A stretch of DNA of 64,000 nucleotides from assembly GCF_001890765.1 (NCBI RefSeq), contig NZ_KV878783.1:1341614-1405613 (forward strand), read 5' to 3'. The notes under the pieces were generated by a model, which saw nothing but the letters and a program-made list of their open reading frames with translations, was not told the origin of the DNA and ran no database searches. This stretch comes from Spirulina major PCC 6313 (lineage in GTDB: Bacteria; Cyanobacteriota; Cyanobacteriia; Cyanobacteriales; Spirulinaceae). The translations under genes and the position numbers were made by a program. Position 1 is the stretch's first letter. Every line of letters starts with the position of its first letter. This document shows positions 1-9,337 of this stretch, one piece after another.

Positions 1-1022
1 TGTTCCGGCGGCACTTTCGTGAGTTTGATTGGGTGCGAGTCCCAAAGGTATTTTGGCGCTATACCTCCCCCCGTGTTTTGACCTTGGAATATGTGCCGGG
101 GATTAAGATTAGCCACTATGAAGCCTTAGAAGCCGCTGGGTTAGATCGTAAACGGTTGGCTCGTCAAGGGGCAGAGGCCTATTTACAACAATTGCTCAAT
201 AATGGGTTTTTCCATGCTGACCCCCACCCCGGTAATATTGCCGTGGCTCCTGATGGGGCGATGATTTTCTACGATTTCGGGATGATGGGGCGGATTAATG
301 CCAATGTTCGCGCCGGGTTGATGGAGACGCTGTTTGGGATTGCGGAGAAGAATAGCGATCGCGTCATTGCCTCTTTAATCAAACTCGGTGCTCTCCAACC
401 CATCGGCGACATGGGGCCCGTGCGGCGATCGGTGCAATATATGCTCGATAACTTCATGGACAAGCCCTTTGAGGAGCAGTCGATCAGCGCCATCAGTGAT
501 GACCTCTACGACGTGGCCTATGATCAGCCCTTCCGCTTTCCGGCCACCTTCACCTTTGTGATGCGGGCCTTTTCCACTCTCGAAGGCGTGGGCAAAGGTC
601 TCGACCCTGAATTTAACTTTATGGAAGTGGCGAAGCCCTTTGCAATGGAAATCATGACCAACACCAACCCCAACAACGGCGGCAGCATCCTCGATGAACT
701 GGGCCGCCAAGCGGCCCAAGTCAGCAGCACCGCCCTCGGCCTGCCCCGCCGTATCGAAGACACGATCGAAAAACTCGATCGCGGTGATATTCGGGTGCGG
801 GTGCGATCGAGCGAGTCCGATCGCATCCTGCGCCGCTTGGGGATGGTGCAGATGCTCACCAACCACACCATCCTGCTCACGGGTTTGGTGATATCGGCGA
901 CCCTCTTCGTGGTCAATGATTTGATCATCCTAGCCGTGCTCGTCGCGTTGGCGGCGATTGGGGTTGGTGTGCTCCTGCTGCGATCGCTTCAAAAACTAAA
1001 TCGTTACGATCGCTTACCATAA
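1..1022 (+). CDS. ABC1/UbiB-family protein kinase-like protein, 5' end outside window
   Basis: The reading frame is already open at base 3 and ends with TAA at 1020-1022, so this is the C-terminal part of a longer protein. It carries the ABC1 (AarF/UbiB/ADCK) catalytic signatures: HADPHPGN, then a DFG-type metal site in YDFGMMG. Two hydrophobic helices near the C-terminus (ILLTGLVISATLFVV and the stretch after it) fit the membrane-anchored members of the family. The family is atypical kinases linked to quinone and prenyl-lipid metabolism; cyanobacteria have several paralogs with no assigned substrate. The N-terminal KxGQ motif is expected outside the window. The family call is firm, the specific role unknown. 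Confidence 0.93.
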   Translation, partial: FRRHFREFDWVRVPKVFWRYTSPRVLTLEYVPGIKISHYEALEAAGLDRKRLARQGAEAYLQQLLNNGFFHADPHPGNIAVAPDGAMIFYDFGMMGRINANVRAGLMETLFGIAEKNSDRVIASLIKLGALQPIGDMGPVRRSVQYMLDNFMDKPFEEQSISAISDDLYDVAYDQPFRFPATFTFVMRAFSTLEGVGKGLDPEFNFMEVAKPFAMEIMTNTNPNNGGSILDELGRQAAQVSSTALGLPRRIEDTIEKLDRGDIRVRVRSSESDRILRRLGMVQMLTNHTILLTGLVISATLFVVNDLIILAVLVALAAIGVGVLLLRSLQKLNRYDRLP

Positions 1023-1085
1023 TGTCCCACCCGTAACGGAGGGGATTAGAATCGCAGTTAATATTACTTACGCAAAAGTTGGGCT

Positions 1086-1808
1086 ATGGCACGTCGCTTT
1101 ACGGGGCTTACAGACACAGGGATTGTCCGCTCAGTCAACCAAGATGATTTCTACATTGATCCTGAGGGACGATTTTTCATCGTTGCCGATGGCATGGGTG
1201 GCCACGCGGGGGGTCAAGAAGCGAGTCGCATCGCCACAGAAACGATCAAGACCTATCTTGACGAAAATTGGAACGCCACCATTACCACCCCAGAACTCCT
1301 CGAAAAGGCAATCTGGGAAGCCAATCAAGACATCCTCGATGATCAAGACACCCACCCCGAACGGGCAGACATGGGCACTACCGTCGTGGTCTTGGTGTTC
1401 CGAGAGGATCGGCCTTGGTGTGCCCATATTGGCGATTCTCGCTGTTACCGCCTGCGCCAGGATACGTTAGAGCAGATCACCGAAGATCAAACCTGGGTAG
1501 CACGGGCGATGAAAATGGGCGATCTCTCCCCAGAAGATGCCCGGAATCATCCCTGGCGGCATGTGCTGTCCCAATGCTTGGGGCGGCGTGACCTCAATCA
1601 ATTGGATATTCAACAGGTGAAAATTCTGCCGGGCGATCGCTGTCTCCTCTGTAGCGACGGCCTCACCGAAGAAGTCCACGATCGCGAAATCTACACCCAC
1701 CTCAGCAGCAACGACGACTGCGAAGCCGCCGCCACCGCCCTGATCAACGCCGCCAAAACCAACGGCGGCTCCGATAACATCACCGTCGTCATCCTCGCTG
1801 AAACCTGA
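1086..1808 (+). CDS. PP2C-type Ser/Thr protein phosphatase (Stp1/PstP-like)
   Basis: A 240-residue single-domain PP2C (PPM) phosphatase. The metal-binding acidic residues are visible in order: NQDD near residue 20, VADGMGGHAGG at 34-44, HIGDSR near 115, SDGLTEE near 191 and GGSDNIT near 227. The length is typical of the bacterial Stp/PrpC subfamily, which removes phosphate from Ser/Thr and sometimes Tyr targets of Hanks-type kinases; no transmembrane or sensor domain is attached, so it should be cytosolic. It starts 63 bases after the ABC1 gene on the same strand and may share its transcript. No Hanks kinase lies next to it, so its targets cannot be inferred from context. Confidence 0.95.
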   Translation: MARRFTGLTDTGIVRSVNQDDFYIDPEGRFFIVADGMGGHAGGQEASRIATETIKTYLDENWNATITTPELLEKAIWEANQDILDDQDTHPERADMGTTVVVLVFREDRPWCAHIGDSRCYRLRQDTLEQITEDQTWVARAMKMGDLSPEDARNHPWRHVLSQCLGRRDLNQLDIQQVKILPGDRCLLCSDGLTEEVHDREIYTHLSSNDDCEAAATALINAAKTNGGSDNITVVILAET

Positions 1809-1923
1809 TCGCCGCCGTTGTTGCCCTTCCCGGAACCGGTGGGGTGTCGGTCCTGGGTCTCACGGAAGACAGCAGCCCACGTCTCCCCTGCACGCACCGA
1901 TTGATCCCTCTGCTCACGTCCCT

Positions 1924-3168
1924 ATGGTATCGCTGGCCCGTCGTAACCTGTTTGAAGATTTGCCTCGCTTCCTGGTGGCCCAGGCAGGCATTATGTTTGC
2001 GGTTAGCCTCGTCACGATTCAAACCGGAATTCTCCAAGGGTTCACCCGCTCCACCACCCTGTTGATCGATCAATCCAAAGCGGATCTATGGATTACCTCG
2101 GATCAGTTTGTCTATTTAGAACTGACCGAACCCATTGCCCTCGCCACCCTCAATATTGCCGCCGAGGTGGACGGAGTAGAAAAAGCGGAAGCGGTGATGC
2201 GAGGCTTTGGACGCTGGTATATTCCCAACGAGGAATTAACCTCAGTGCGGATTTTTGGGTTTGATCCCCAGGGGGAATTGTTCGTGCCGGGTATGCTCCA
2301 AGCGGGCAAAGTGGAGGATCTCACGCAGCCCGATACGATTCTCGTGGATCAAAGCAATTTGGATTCTTTGCATTTGGAGGGAGTGGGCGATCGCGCCCGC
2401 ATCGACTCCCGCCCCACCACCGTCGTGGGAGTCACCAAAGACACCCAATCCATCGCCTCAAGCTCCTATATTTTCACCTCCCTGGAAAATGCCAACGCCT
2501 ACACCAATTCAGGCTTTTCCTCCGAAGTGCAATGCCGCTATGACGAAGGCGACCTCAACTGCGTCAACACCTACACCGCCGACAATCCCCTCGCCACCCC
2601 CAACCCCCCCGCCCCCGAACCCCTCAACCAAGCCACCCCGATCACCTTCATTCTGATTAAAGCCACCGACCCCGAAAATTTAGAGGGCTTAAAAGCACGC
2701 CTCACGGATCAATTGCCCGGCACAAAAGTGTTTACCACCGCAGAACTTTCCGACATCACCCGCACCTATTGGCAACGCCGCACCGGCATCGGCTTTATTT
2801 TGGGACTGGGGACGGCGGTGGGGGTGATTGTGGGCATGGTAATTGTGGGACAAATTCTCTACGCTTCGGTATCCGACCACATTAAAGAATTCGGCACCCT
2901 CAAGGCCATGGGCGCGTCCGATCGCTTCATCTACAGCATCATCATTGAACAAGCCCTCTGGATGTCGGTGTTGGGCTATTTACCAGGGATGTCCCTTTGT
3001 TTGGGGGTGTCCTATTGGGCCCTCACCACCCAAGGCATTTTGATTTTAATTACGCCCCTAACGGCGGCGGGGGTGCTGGTGGTGGCGATGGGGATGTGTG
3101 TGGGGTCGGCCTTGTTCGCGATCCAAAAAGTGACGCGGGTTGATCCGGCGATCGTCTTTAAGGCTTAG
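1924..3168 (+). CDS. DevC-like ABC transporter permease (FtsX/MacB family)
   Basis: A 414-residue membrane protein with one N-terminal helix (about residues 16-38), a large extracytoplasmic loop (about 40-285) and three C-terminal helices after about residue 289. This is the FtsX/MacB layout, and the loop style and length match cyanobacterial DevC permeases. DevC works with a DevA ATPase and a DevB membrane-fusion protein, for example in glycolipid export. Neither partner is next to this gene: upstream is a phosphatase and downstream a convergent glycosyltransferase, so it is an orphan here. The loop contains a Pro-rich stretch around 2585-2635. The family is clear, the cargo unknown. Confidence 0.88.
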   Translation: MVSLARRNLFEDLPRFLVAQAGIMFAVSLVTIQTGILQGFTRSTTLLIDQSKADLWITSDQFVYLELTEPIALATLNIAAEVDGVEKAEAVMRGFGRWYIPNEELTSVRIFGFDPQGELFVPGMLQAGKVEDLTQPDTILVDQSNLDSLHLEGVGDRARIDSRPTTVVGVTKDTQSIASSSYIFTSLENANAYTNSGFSSEVQCRYDEGDLNCVNTYTADNPLATPNPPAPEPLNQATPITFILIKATDPENLEGLKARLTDQLPGTKVFTTAELSDITRTYWQRRTGIGFILGLGTAVGVIVGMVIVGQILYASVSDHIKEFGTLKAMGASDRFIYSIIIEQALWMSVLGYLPGMSLCLGVSYWALTTQGILILITPLTAAGVLVVAMGMCVGSALFAIQKVTRVDPAIVFKA

Positions 3169-3181
3169 GGGCGATCGCAGT

Positions 3182-4417
3182 TTAGGGCTTTTGTTCGGGG
3201 GGCGATTCTCGTTCGGGGGCGATCGCATCCCGTTCCGTGCGCACCCATTGGGCTTCGGGGCGGACGAGAAAGCGAAAATAGAGGGGGATTTTCCAGAGAA
3301 TGTAAAACGGGATTGAGAGGAGGGTGAGGGCGGGGAGATCTTGGCGGCCAAACTTGAGCCAGGCAGCGAGGATGGCCGTGAGCAGCAACAGACCCGCGAT
3401 CGCCCCCAGTCCCACCGGCCAGATCCACAGCCACCCGATCGCCCACAGGCCTAGGGAAACCCCCATCATCCCCACCCAGATCACCACCAATAACGACAAC
3501 GGCGGCACTGCCAACTCTAGCCCCAAGGTGAGCAGGTCTAAGCGGCCTTGTTTGACCCCAGCAGCCAAGAGTTGGGGGACAAAGGTGGTGAGGGTGTGGA
3601 GGTGGCCATGTTCCCAGCGGGTGCGTTGGCTGGTGGCGGCGGCGGCTTGGCTGGGGAGTCGGCCTAAAACGAGGGTGGTGGGGCAAAATTGGGGCGGATG
3701 GCCGGCGATCGCTAAATCCAATCCCAATTTCATATCTTCGACAATTTCCCCACTGGCCAAATCCACCGAACGAATCACCGCCCAGGGAAACGCCATCCCC
3801 GTCCCCGTCAACAGGCAGGATTGCCCCCCTTGCCACAACCCCAAGGGCCGCACCAAATTTTTCACCTTAAACGCAAAGGCCGACACCGCATCTTTGGCCT
3901 GGGGGTGGTCGGGTTTTGCCATCAAATAGAGGGACTGAATCGGGCGATTCAACCCTTGGGCTTGGGCGGCAATTTGTTTCACCGTGCCCGGTTGCACATC
4001 GCAATCCGCGTCAATCATCACCACCACCGCCGGGGGATCGGGGGCGAGATGTTGCAAGCCAAAATCCAGGGCATAGCCTTTGCCCCGTTGCTGCTCATTG
4101 TGGCGTTCGAGCACCGTCACCCCTAGATTCTGGGCAATGTCGGCGGTGTCATCGCTGCAATTGTCCGCCACCACGACAATCTGCGCCGGATCATCCACCT
4201 CCGGCAGGAGTTGGGCGAGGGTGTGACGAATGCCCAACGCTTCGTTGTGGGCGGGAATCAGGATCGCCGTGGCGGGCATGGCGAGGGTGGGGCTGAGGGG
4301 AGTGGCACGAGCGGCGATCGCGGCTAAACATTCCAACCACAACACCCCGCAGAGCAGCAAAATCCCTGCCATGGCCACCATCATCACGCCTGAAAGTATT
4401 CCGATTATCATGGTCAA
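3182..4417 (-). CDS. membrane-bound family 2 glycosyltransferase
   Basis: A 411-residue GT2 enzyme. An N-terminal helix (about 5-27) is followed by a GT-A domain with PAHNEA, VVADNCSDDT and the DxD-type metal site MIDADCD. A VEDMKLGLDL segment and QRTRWEHGH follow; the latter matches the Q-x-x-RW motif of processive or cellulose-synthase-like GT2 enzymes. Several hydrophobic helices fill the C-terminus (about 300-385). This arrangement fits transfer of sugar from a nucleotide-sugar donor at the inner face of the cytoplasmic membrane. Donor and acceptor cannot be read from sequence. It converges with the DevC-like gene, with 13 bases between their stop codons. Confidence 0.9.
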   Translation of the reverse strand: MTMIIGILSGVMMVAMAGILLLCGVLWLECLAAIAARATPLSPTLAMPATAILIPAHNEALGIRHTLAQLLPEVDDPAQIVVVADNCSDDTADIAQNLGVTVLERHNEQQRGKGYALDFGLQHLAPDPPAVVVMIDADCDVQPGTVKQIAAQAQGLNRPIQSLYLMAKPDHPQAKDAVSAFAFKVKNLVRPLGLWQGGQSCLLTGTGMAFPWAVIRSVDLASGEIVEDMKLGLDLAIAGHPPQFCPTTLVLGRLPSQAAAATSQRTRWEHGHLHTLTTFVPQLLAAGVKQGRLDLLTLGLELAVPPLSLLVVIWVGMMGVSLGLWAIGWLWIWPVGLGAIAGLLLLTAILAAWLKFGRQDLPALTLLSIPFYILWKIPLYFRFLVRPEAQWVRTERDAIAPERESPPEQKP

Positions 4418-4522
4418 TCCCTGTTAAAAATTAGGTTGCGATCGCCCCACCGCCCAGAGTCACAGCAGCCCAAGACTCAGGGGCGCTTTACTGTTCCGGC
4501 GATCCTGTCCAAAAACCGGAGA

Positions 4523-5092
4523 CTAAACACTTTGGGCGGCGGCTTGGAGGTCGCGGATTGAAAAAATCGCTTCAAACTCTAAATCATTGGCAGCGTAACA
4601 GGCCTGGCCCCCCTGTTCACGATCCACTAACGCCATAATTTTAGTCACGGTATAGCCCGCATTGCGCAAGTGTTCCACCGCTTGCAGTGCCGATTGACCC
4701 GTCGTGACCACATCTTCGAGCACCACCACATTTGCCCCAGTCGGGAGATTCGGGCCTTCGATGTAGGCCTTGGTGCCGTGCCCTTTCGGGTGTTTGCGCA
4801 CGATCAAGGCGGGGATCGGGCGGGCTTCGAGTTCTGAAACTAAACTCACGGCCGTCACCATGGGGTCAGCCCCCAGGGTGAGACCGCCCACGCCATGGGT
4901 GTCGGGGGGCAACATCGCCCAGAGGAGTCGCCCGACAGTTAAAGCACCATCGGCGCGGAGGGTGACTTGCTTGCTGTTGATGTAGTAGGTACTTTTTTGG
5001 CCGGAGGAGAGGACAAAATCACCTTCTTGATAGGCAAATTGGAGGAGGAGATCGAGGAGGTGTTGGCGCAGTTCAGCGATCGCAGTGGTCAT
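4523..5092 (-). CDS. pyrE: orotate phosphoribosyltransferase
   Basis: It converts orotate and PRPP to orotidine 5'-phosphate, the fifth step of de novo pyrimidine synthesis. The PRPP-binding motif VVVLEDVVTTGQS is intact, and the N-terminal segment FVLSSGQKSTYYIN with the following K-x-K region (VRKHPKGHGT) is characteristic of PyrE. The frame is open six codons further upstream, but I start at the Met of MTTAIAEL because the extra residues are not family-like. This gives 189 residues, normal for the enzyme. It stands alone on the minus strand, about 100 bases upstream of the glycosyltransferase start. Confidence 0.95.
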   Translation of the reverse strand: MTTAIAELRQHLLDLLLQFAYQEGDFVLSSGQKSTYYINSKQVTLRADGALTVGRLLWAMLPPDTHGVGGLTLGADPMVTAVSLVSELEARPIPALIVRKHPKGHGTKAYIEGPNLPTGANVVVLEDVVTTGQSALQAVEHLRNAGYTVTKIMALVDREQGGQACYAANDLEFEAIFSIRDLQAAAQSV

Positions 5093-5226
5093 GATCCCAA
5101 GTGATTTCAAAACAATGGTGTATTCTCAGTAAACCGCAAACCGGAGCGGAATGGGAACGCAGCAATCTCGCCCCTTGTTCCCTACCAACTACCAGAGAGT
5201 ATTGCGGTGCTCCGCACCCGAAAGGC

Positions 5227-5346
5227 TTCACGGCCAAAATAGCCAGAGTCGTTAAACGAGCGTCTGGCTATTATGTGATGCTCTTATTCCAAGTCAAGGA
5301 TGTTGCCATTAAAGAGGTAGTCCCCTGTTATGACCTCGACCGCTGA
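5227..5346 (+). pseudogene. fragment of IS200/IS605-type TnpB (OrfB)
   Basis: About 40 residues read GFTAKIARVVKRASGYYVML followed by a short tail. This matches the segment of cyanobacterial TnpB proteins just before the RuvC-like catalytic core, as I recall the family. Both the N-terminal and the catalytic C-terminal parts are missing, so it is a relic. The preceding open codons from 5101 have no TnpB character. Just downstream are two C-rich hairpins that look like IS ends. A single profile search would settle the identity. Confidence 0.55.
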
Positions 5347-5425
5347 AAAACCCTCTCAGTCAAGACTTCGACTTCTACATCTCAACTTTTGTCAGTCAAC
5401 CAGAGCTTCTAGGGAATTGACGTAC

Positions 5426-5630
5426 TCCCCCGCATAAATGACGGGGGATTCTGGGTTCAGACAGCAATTGCAGGCGTAGCCCGTCTTATCTTGCCTAGCC
5501 CAATGGACAACGCCCTGCCCATAAGGTGCTCACCCCGGAATTTTACTTCGCGCTAGCGAACGCTTTTATTGTATCACCACCGAATCAATTCGGTTATTCG
5601 CTTATATCCCCCAAATAAAATTCAGGGGGC
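5426..5630. mobile_element. IS200/IS605-like end debris with two similar hairpins
   Basis: Two hairpins bracket about 205 bases. The first is TCCCCCG / CGGGGGA at 5426-5448 around an AT-rich loop. The second is CCCCC at 5608-5612 pairing with GGGGG at 5625-5629, also around an AT-rich loop. IS200/IS605 elements end in subterminal hairpins, and a TnpB fragment lies immediately upstream. I infer a decayed or internally deleted element, or a palindrome-ended non-autonomous derivative. No intact transposase is present. Confidence 0.45.
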
Positions 5631-5660
5631 TTTACGCATCACGCTCGTAATCACCTTTGT

Positions 5661-6287
5661 CCCATGAAAGACTGTTTGGTGGTTGCTTCTCCTGCTATTG
5701 GGGATGGTTGCGATGGTAATAGGCGTAGCTCACTGGGTTAATACTCAAGATTTGATGCAAACATCAAAGTATGCTTCTTGTCCTGGCGTGACATCCAGAG
5801 CGCAACGGAATGTTAACGTGCAGTCAACTCAAACCGCATCCCCAACAACGGGCTTTCCCAGCCCTGCATTTTTGGAATCACTGAGAGTGTGCCCCCTTCA
5901 CCCCGCTGCCGCCCCTTGAGCAGGATGTGGTTAGGATCGAACAAGTAATGATTGACTGGACGCTACGTTTCTTGCTCCTGCTTAACTTTTTTTGTGAACC
6001 GTCTCTCGCTGATCACAAGCGATCGCAAAATCCAGGCGATCGCACATTATCCCTTGATATCCTCTAGGGCCATAAAACGGGACAAAATACAACCCCAGAT
6101 CGAGACGACTTGCGATCGCTGACCGCTATATATATTTATTTATTACTGATCACAAGCGATCGCAGATGAGTGCGATCGCCCATCGTCTCACCCGTGACTT
6201 TCCCCCTGAACCCAATCCATCTAGCCGCCCGTGGAGCGAATTGGGTATCCTTGAGGGGTCATCTCGGATCTGTGATTGCGCTGCGCC
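5661..6287. other. non-coding stretch before the type I exporter
   Basis: I see no convincing gene here. A 78-codon open frame at 5683-5919 begins with a hydrophobic stretch but has no family resemblance and no clear ribosome-binding site. The stretch holds the palindrome TTTGATG-CAAA-CATCAAA at 5751-5768, several HIP1 octamers, a 19-base direct repeat (6009 and 6146) and a very AT-rich tract near 6127-6146. The AT-rich tract could be part of the promoter of the following exporter gene. Confidence 0.5.
6009..6164. repeat. 19-base direct repeat pair overlapping HIP1
   Basis: The 19-mer CTGATCACAAGCGATCGCA occurs at 6009-6027 and again, identical, at 6146-6164, 137 bases apart. Each copy contains a HIP1 core. 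They flank an AT-rich tract in front of the exporter gene and could be binding sites or a small duplication. No function is assigned. Confidence 0.7.
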
Positions 6288-9200
6288 ATGCCCTACACCG
6301 TTGCTGAAATTCAAACCTTTCTGGGACAACGCACCCCCTTTCGTCAACTTCCCCCCGAAGCCCAGCGCACCCTGATGGCACAGATTCGCCCCCTCCGGTA
6401 TCGCATGGGGCAAACCCTCCTGATTCGTGACCAAATTCCCCCGCACATCATCATGCTCTACGAAGGGCAAGTGCGGCTGATTGGTTACGATGCCACCACC
6501 AAGCTTCCTCTCACCCTCCAACGCCTCGAAGCTGGGGATCTGGTGGGGTGGGTGAGTTTGTTGCGGGGGATTTCCTGCGAAACGGCGATCGCATCGACGG
6601 AAACCGTCGCCCTCACCCTCGCCGCCGAGCCATTTTTCGCCCTCCTCAATCAATACCCCGACTTTGCCCACCAGTTCCATCATCAGACGGCGATCGCTGA
6701 AATCTTCGATCTCCTCTGTCGTCGCCCCATCCCCAACCTCACCGACAGCAACGCCCTCAAAACCCTCGTCCTCCAAGCATCCCGCAACGCCCAAGTCTGT
6801 AGCCTCCCCCCCGGTCGCCACCTCCTCGACGCAGAACCCGCCCACGTCCTCCAATACCCCAACCTCCTTTGGTTTGTCAGTGGCGGCGGTCAAGTCACCC
6901 ATTTTAAACCCGGCTATCCCCTCCACCTCTCGCCCCAACAGCGCAGCCTCGAAGTTGTCGGCAACTATCCCGCCCGCTTAATCGGTATCCAAGAGGCGGA
7001 TCTAATCCTGACGATGCCAGAAGCGATCGCCCCCAGCCCTTCCCCCACTACCGACCCCGACACGATCACCCTGCCAGACACCCCGGCCGCCATCCCCTAC
7101 GCCGAAGCATCCTCCCCCCAATCCTCCCCCTCCGAGCCGCCCCCCACCGCTGCCCCACCCCCGCCGCCCCCGTCCCGCCAATCCTATCCCCACGTCAAAG
7201 GCGGCTCCCAACTAGATGCAGCGGTGGCCTGCTTCCAGATGTTGAGCCAACATTTTCGGATGCCCTTCCGCCGCGAAGTGATTCAGCGCGTCCTCGCCGA
7301 TCAGATCCAGCGACAGGGAAACCTATCCCTCTATAACTGCGGTTCAGTGGCGGAATTGATGGGATTAAACGCCCAATTAGTCAATATTCCCGCCAGTGCC
7401 CTGATGCGCCTTGAAGGGCCCGCCCTCGTTCAGTGGCAAGACCGGCTCGCAGTGCTCTATGAGATCAGCGATCGCCTCATCGTCATCGGTGCGCCGGAAA
7501 TCGGCATTCTCCGCCGCAAACCGAAAGACTTCCTCGAAGCCTGGGATCAAGTGGGGCAAGTGCTGCTGATTCGCCCCTCAAAATATACCCCCCAAGAACG
7601 GTTTGGCCTGAGTTGGTTTCTGCCCGTTTTATGGAAATATAAAGGAGTTTTATTAGAAGTCTTTGTCGCGTCGTTTTTTGTGCAACTTTTTGCCTTAGCG
7701 AATCCCTTAATTATTCAGGTGATTATTGATAAGGTGATTGTCCAAAACAGTGCCGAAACGTTGCAAGTGTTGGGGATTTTTCTCCTCGGTGTGGCAATTT
7801 TTGAATTCATCCTCAGTACGGTACGCACCTATCTGTTTGTCGATACCACCAACCGGATTGATATGTCCCTGGGGTCAGAAATTATTGACCACTTGTTACG
7901 GTTACCCCTGCGCTATTTTGATCGCCGCCCGGTGGGGGAATTATCAAGCCGAGTCAACGAGTTGGAAAATATTCGTTCATTCTTAACGGGGACAGCCTTA
8001 ACCGTAGTTTTAGATGCGATCTTTTCGGTAATTTACATAGCCGTGATGTTTTTCTACAGTTGGAAACTGTCACTAATGGCGTTGTCGATCCTGCCTGTGT
8101 TTGTGATTTCAACGCTGATTTTCTCCCCGTTAATCCGTCGCCAACTGCGTCACAAAGCCGAACGCAACGCCCAAACTCAATCCCATCTCGTGGAAGTGAT
8201 GTCGGGAATTCAAACCGTGAAAGCCCAAAATATCGAACTGCGATCGCGCTGGCGGTGGCAAGAATATTACGCCCGTTACGTGTCCGCCGGATTTAAAACC
8301 GTCCAAACCTCCACCTTAGCGAACTCCGCCAGCACATTTTTAAACAAAGTATCGGGGCTGTTAGTCCTCTGGGGTGGAGCCTATTTAGTTCTCGAAGGCG
8401 ACCTGAGTTTAGGGCAATTAATCGCCTTCCGAATTATTGCCAGTTATGTCACCAGTCCCCTGCTACGGATGGCGCAACTGTGGCAGAACTTCCAGGAAAT
8501 GGGCCTATCCTTAGAACGCTTGGGCGATATTCTCGATAATCCCCAAGAGGGCGAGGCCGATCGCGGTAATATTCCCATGCCGGAGGTGCAAGGACAGGTG
8601 AAATATGAGAATGTTTCCTTCCGTTTTAAAAAGCAAGGGGCGCTGCAATTGGTGAATGTTAATCTTGAGATTCCGGCGGGGAGTTTTGTGGGCATTGTCG
8701 GGAAAAGTGGGGCGGGGAAAAGTACGTTAACGAAGCTGTTGGTGCGGCTTTATGACCTGGAAGGGGGGCGAATTTTGCTCGATGGTTATGATGTGGCTAA
8801 GGTGGAATTGTATTCCCTGCGGCGGCAGATTGGGGTGGTTCCCCAAGATCCCCTTTTATTTGATGGGACGGTGCAGGAAAATATTGCGATGAACAACCCG
8901 GAAGCGTCAAGCGATGAGGTGATCGAGGCGGCGAAGGTGGCGGCGGCCCATGATTTTATTATGGAGTTGCCCAGTGGCTACAATACGCGAGTGGGGGAAC
9001 GGGGGGCATCTTTGTCGGGGGGACAGCGGCAACGGATTGCGATCGCTCGGACCGTCCTCCAACGCCCGGCCTTTTTGGTCTTGGACGAAGCCACCAGCGC
9101 CCTCGACTATCCCACGGAGCAGCAGGTCTGTAGTAATTTGGCCCAAGCTTTTCGCGATCGCACCGTTCTCTTCATCACCCACCGTCTCAGCACCGTCCAA

Positions 9201-9329
9201 CAGGCCGATCGCATCGTGATGATGGATGCCGGATCGGTGGTGGAAGTGGGAACCCATGCCGAACTCGTCGCCCTTCAAGGCCGCTACTGTGCCCTTTACC
9301 AACAACAGGGCGCACGCACCTTGGGCTAG
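6288..9329 (+). CDS. type I secretion ABC transporter with cyclic-nucleotide-binding-like and degenerate C39 domains
   Basis: A 1013-residue exporter. In order: a Crp-like cyclic-nucleotide-binding fold (about 1-130); a linker ending in a Pro/Ser-rich tract (about 247-301); a C39 peptidase-like domain (about 303-430); a six-helix transmembrane domain from about 444; and an ABC ATPase with Walker A GKSGAGKST near 805, LSGGQRQR near 909 and LDEATSALD. The C39 domain reads SQLDAAVACF where active peptidases have an Asp-Cys-Gly type site, and the active-site His region is also changed, so it probably binds substrate without cutting it. This resembles HlyB-type exporters. No HlyD-type fusion protein or toxin-like substrate is adjacent. 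I chose the second Met (MPYTVAE). Confidence 0.9.
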   Translation: MPYTVAEIQTFLGQRTPFRQLPPEAQRTLMAQIRPLRYRMGQTLLIRDQIPPHIIMLYEGQVRLIGYDATTKLPLTLQRLEAGDLVGWVSLLRGISCETAIASTETVALTLAAEPFFALLNQYPDFAHQFHHQTAIAEIFDLLCRRPIPNLTDSNALKTLVLQASRNAQVCSLPPGRHLLDAEPAHVLQYPNLLWFVSGGGQVTHFKPGYPLHLSPQQRSLEVVGNYPARLIGIQEADLILTMPEAIAPSPSPTTDPDTITLPDTPAAIPYAEASSPQSSPSEPPPTAAPPPPPPSRQSYPHVKGGSQLDAAVACFQMLSQHFRMPFRREVIQRVLADQIQRQGNLSLYNCGSVAELMGLNAQLVNIPASALMRLEGPALVQWQDRLAVLYEISDRLIVIGAPEIGILRRKPKDFLEAWDQVGQVLLIRPSKYTPQERFGLSWFLPVLWKYKGVLLEVFVASFFVQLFALANPLIIQVIIDKVIVQNSAETLQVLGIFLLGVAIFEFILSTVRTYLFVDTTNRIDMSLGSEIIDHLLRLPLRYFDRRPVGELSSRVNELENIRSFLTGTALTVVLDAIFSVIYIAVMFFYSWKLSLMALSILPVFVISTLIFSPLIRRQLRHKAERNAQTQSHLVEVMSGIQTVKAQNIELRSRWRWQEYYARYVSAGFKTVQTSTLANSASTFLNKVSGLLVLWGGAYLVLEGDLSLGQLIAFRIIASYVTSPLLRMAQLWQNFQEMGLSLERLGDILDNPQEGEADRGNIPMPEVQGQVKYENVSFRFKKQGALQLVNVNLEIPAGSFVGIVGKSGAGKSTLTKLLVRLYDLEGGRILLDGYDVAKVELYSLRRQIGVVPQDPLLFDGTVQENIAMNNPEASSDEVIEAAKVAAAHDFIMELPSGYNTRVGERGASLSGGQRQRIAIARTVLQRPAFLVLDEATSALDYPTEQQVCSNLAQAFRDRTVLFITHRLSTVQQADRIVMMDAGSVVEVGTHAELVALQGRYCALYQQQGARTLG

Positions 9330-9337
9330 CCCCTTTA

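Noticed and set aside
3165-3836. 223-codon minus-strand open frame
   Set aside because: It overlaps the glycosyltransferase in another frame; Pro/Arg/Gly-rich composition without motifs.
5683-5919. 78-codon plus-strand frame with a hydrophobic start
   Set aside because: No ribosome site, no family, and it runs through the palindrome at 5751-5768.
6150-6938. 262-codon minus-strand open frame
   Set aside because: It is the complement of the start of the exporter gene; Gly/Glu-rich with no domains.
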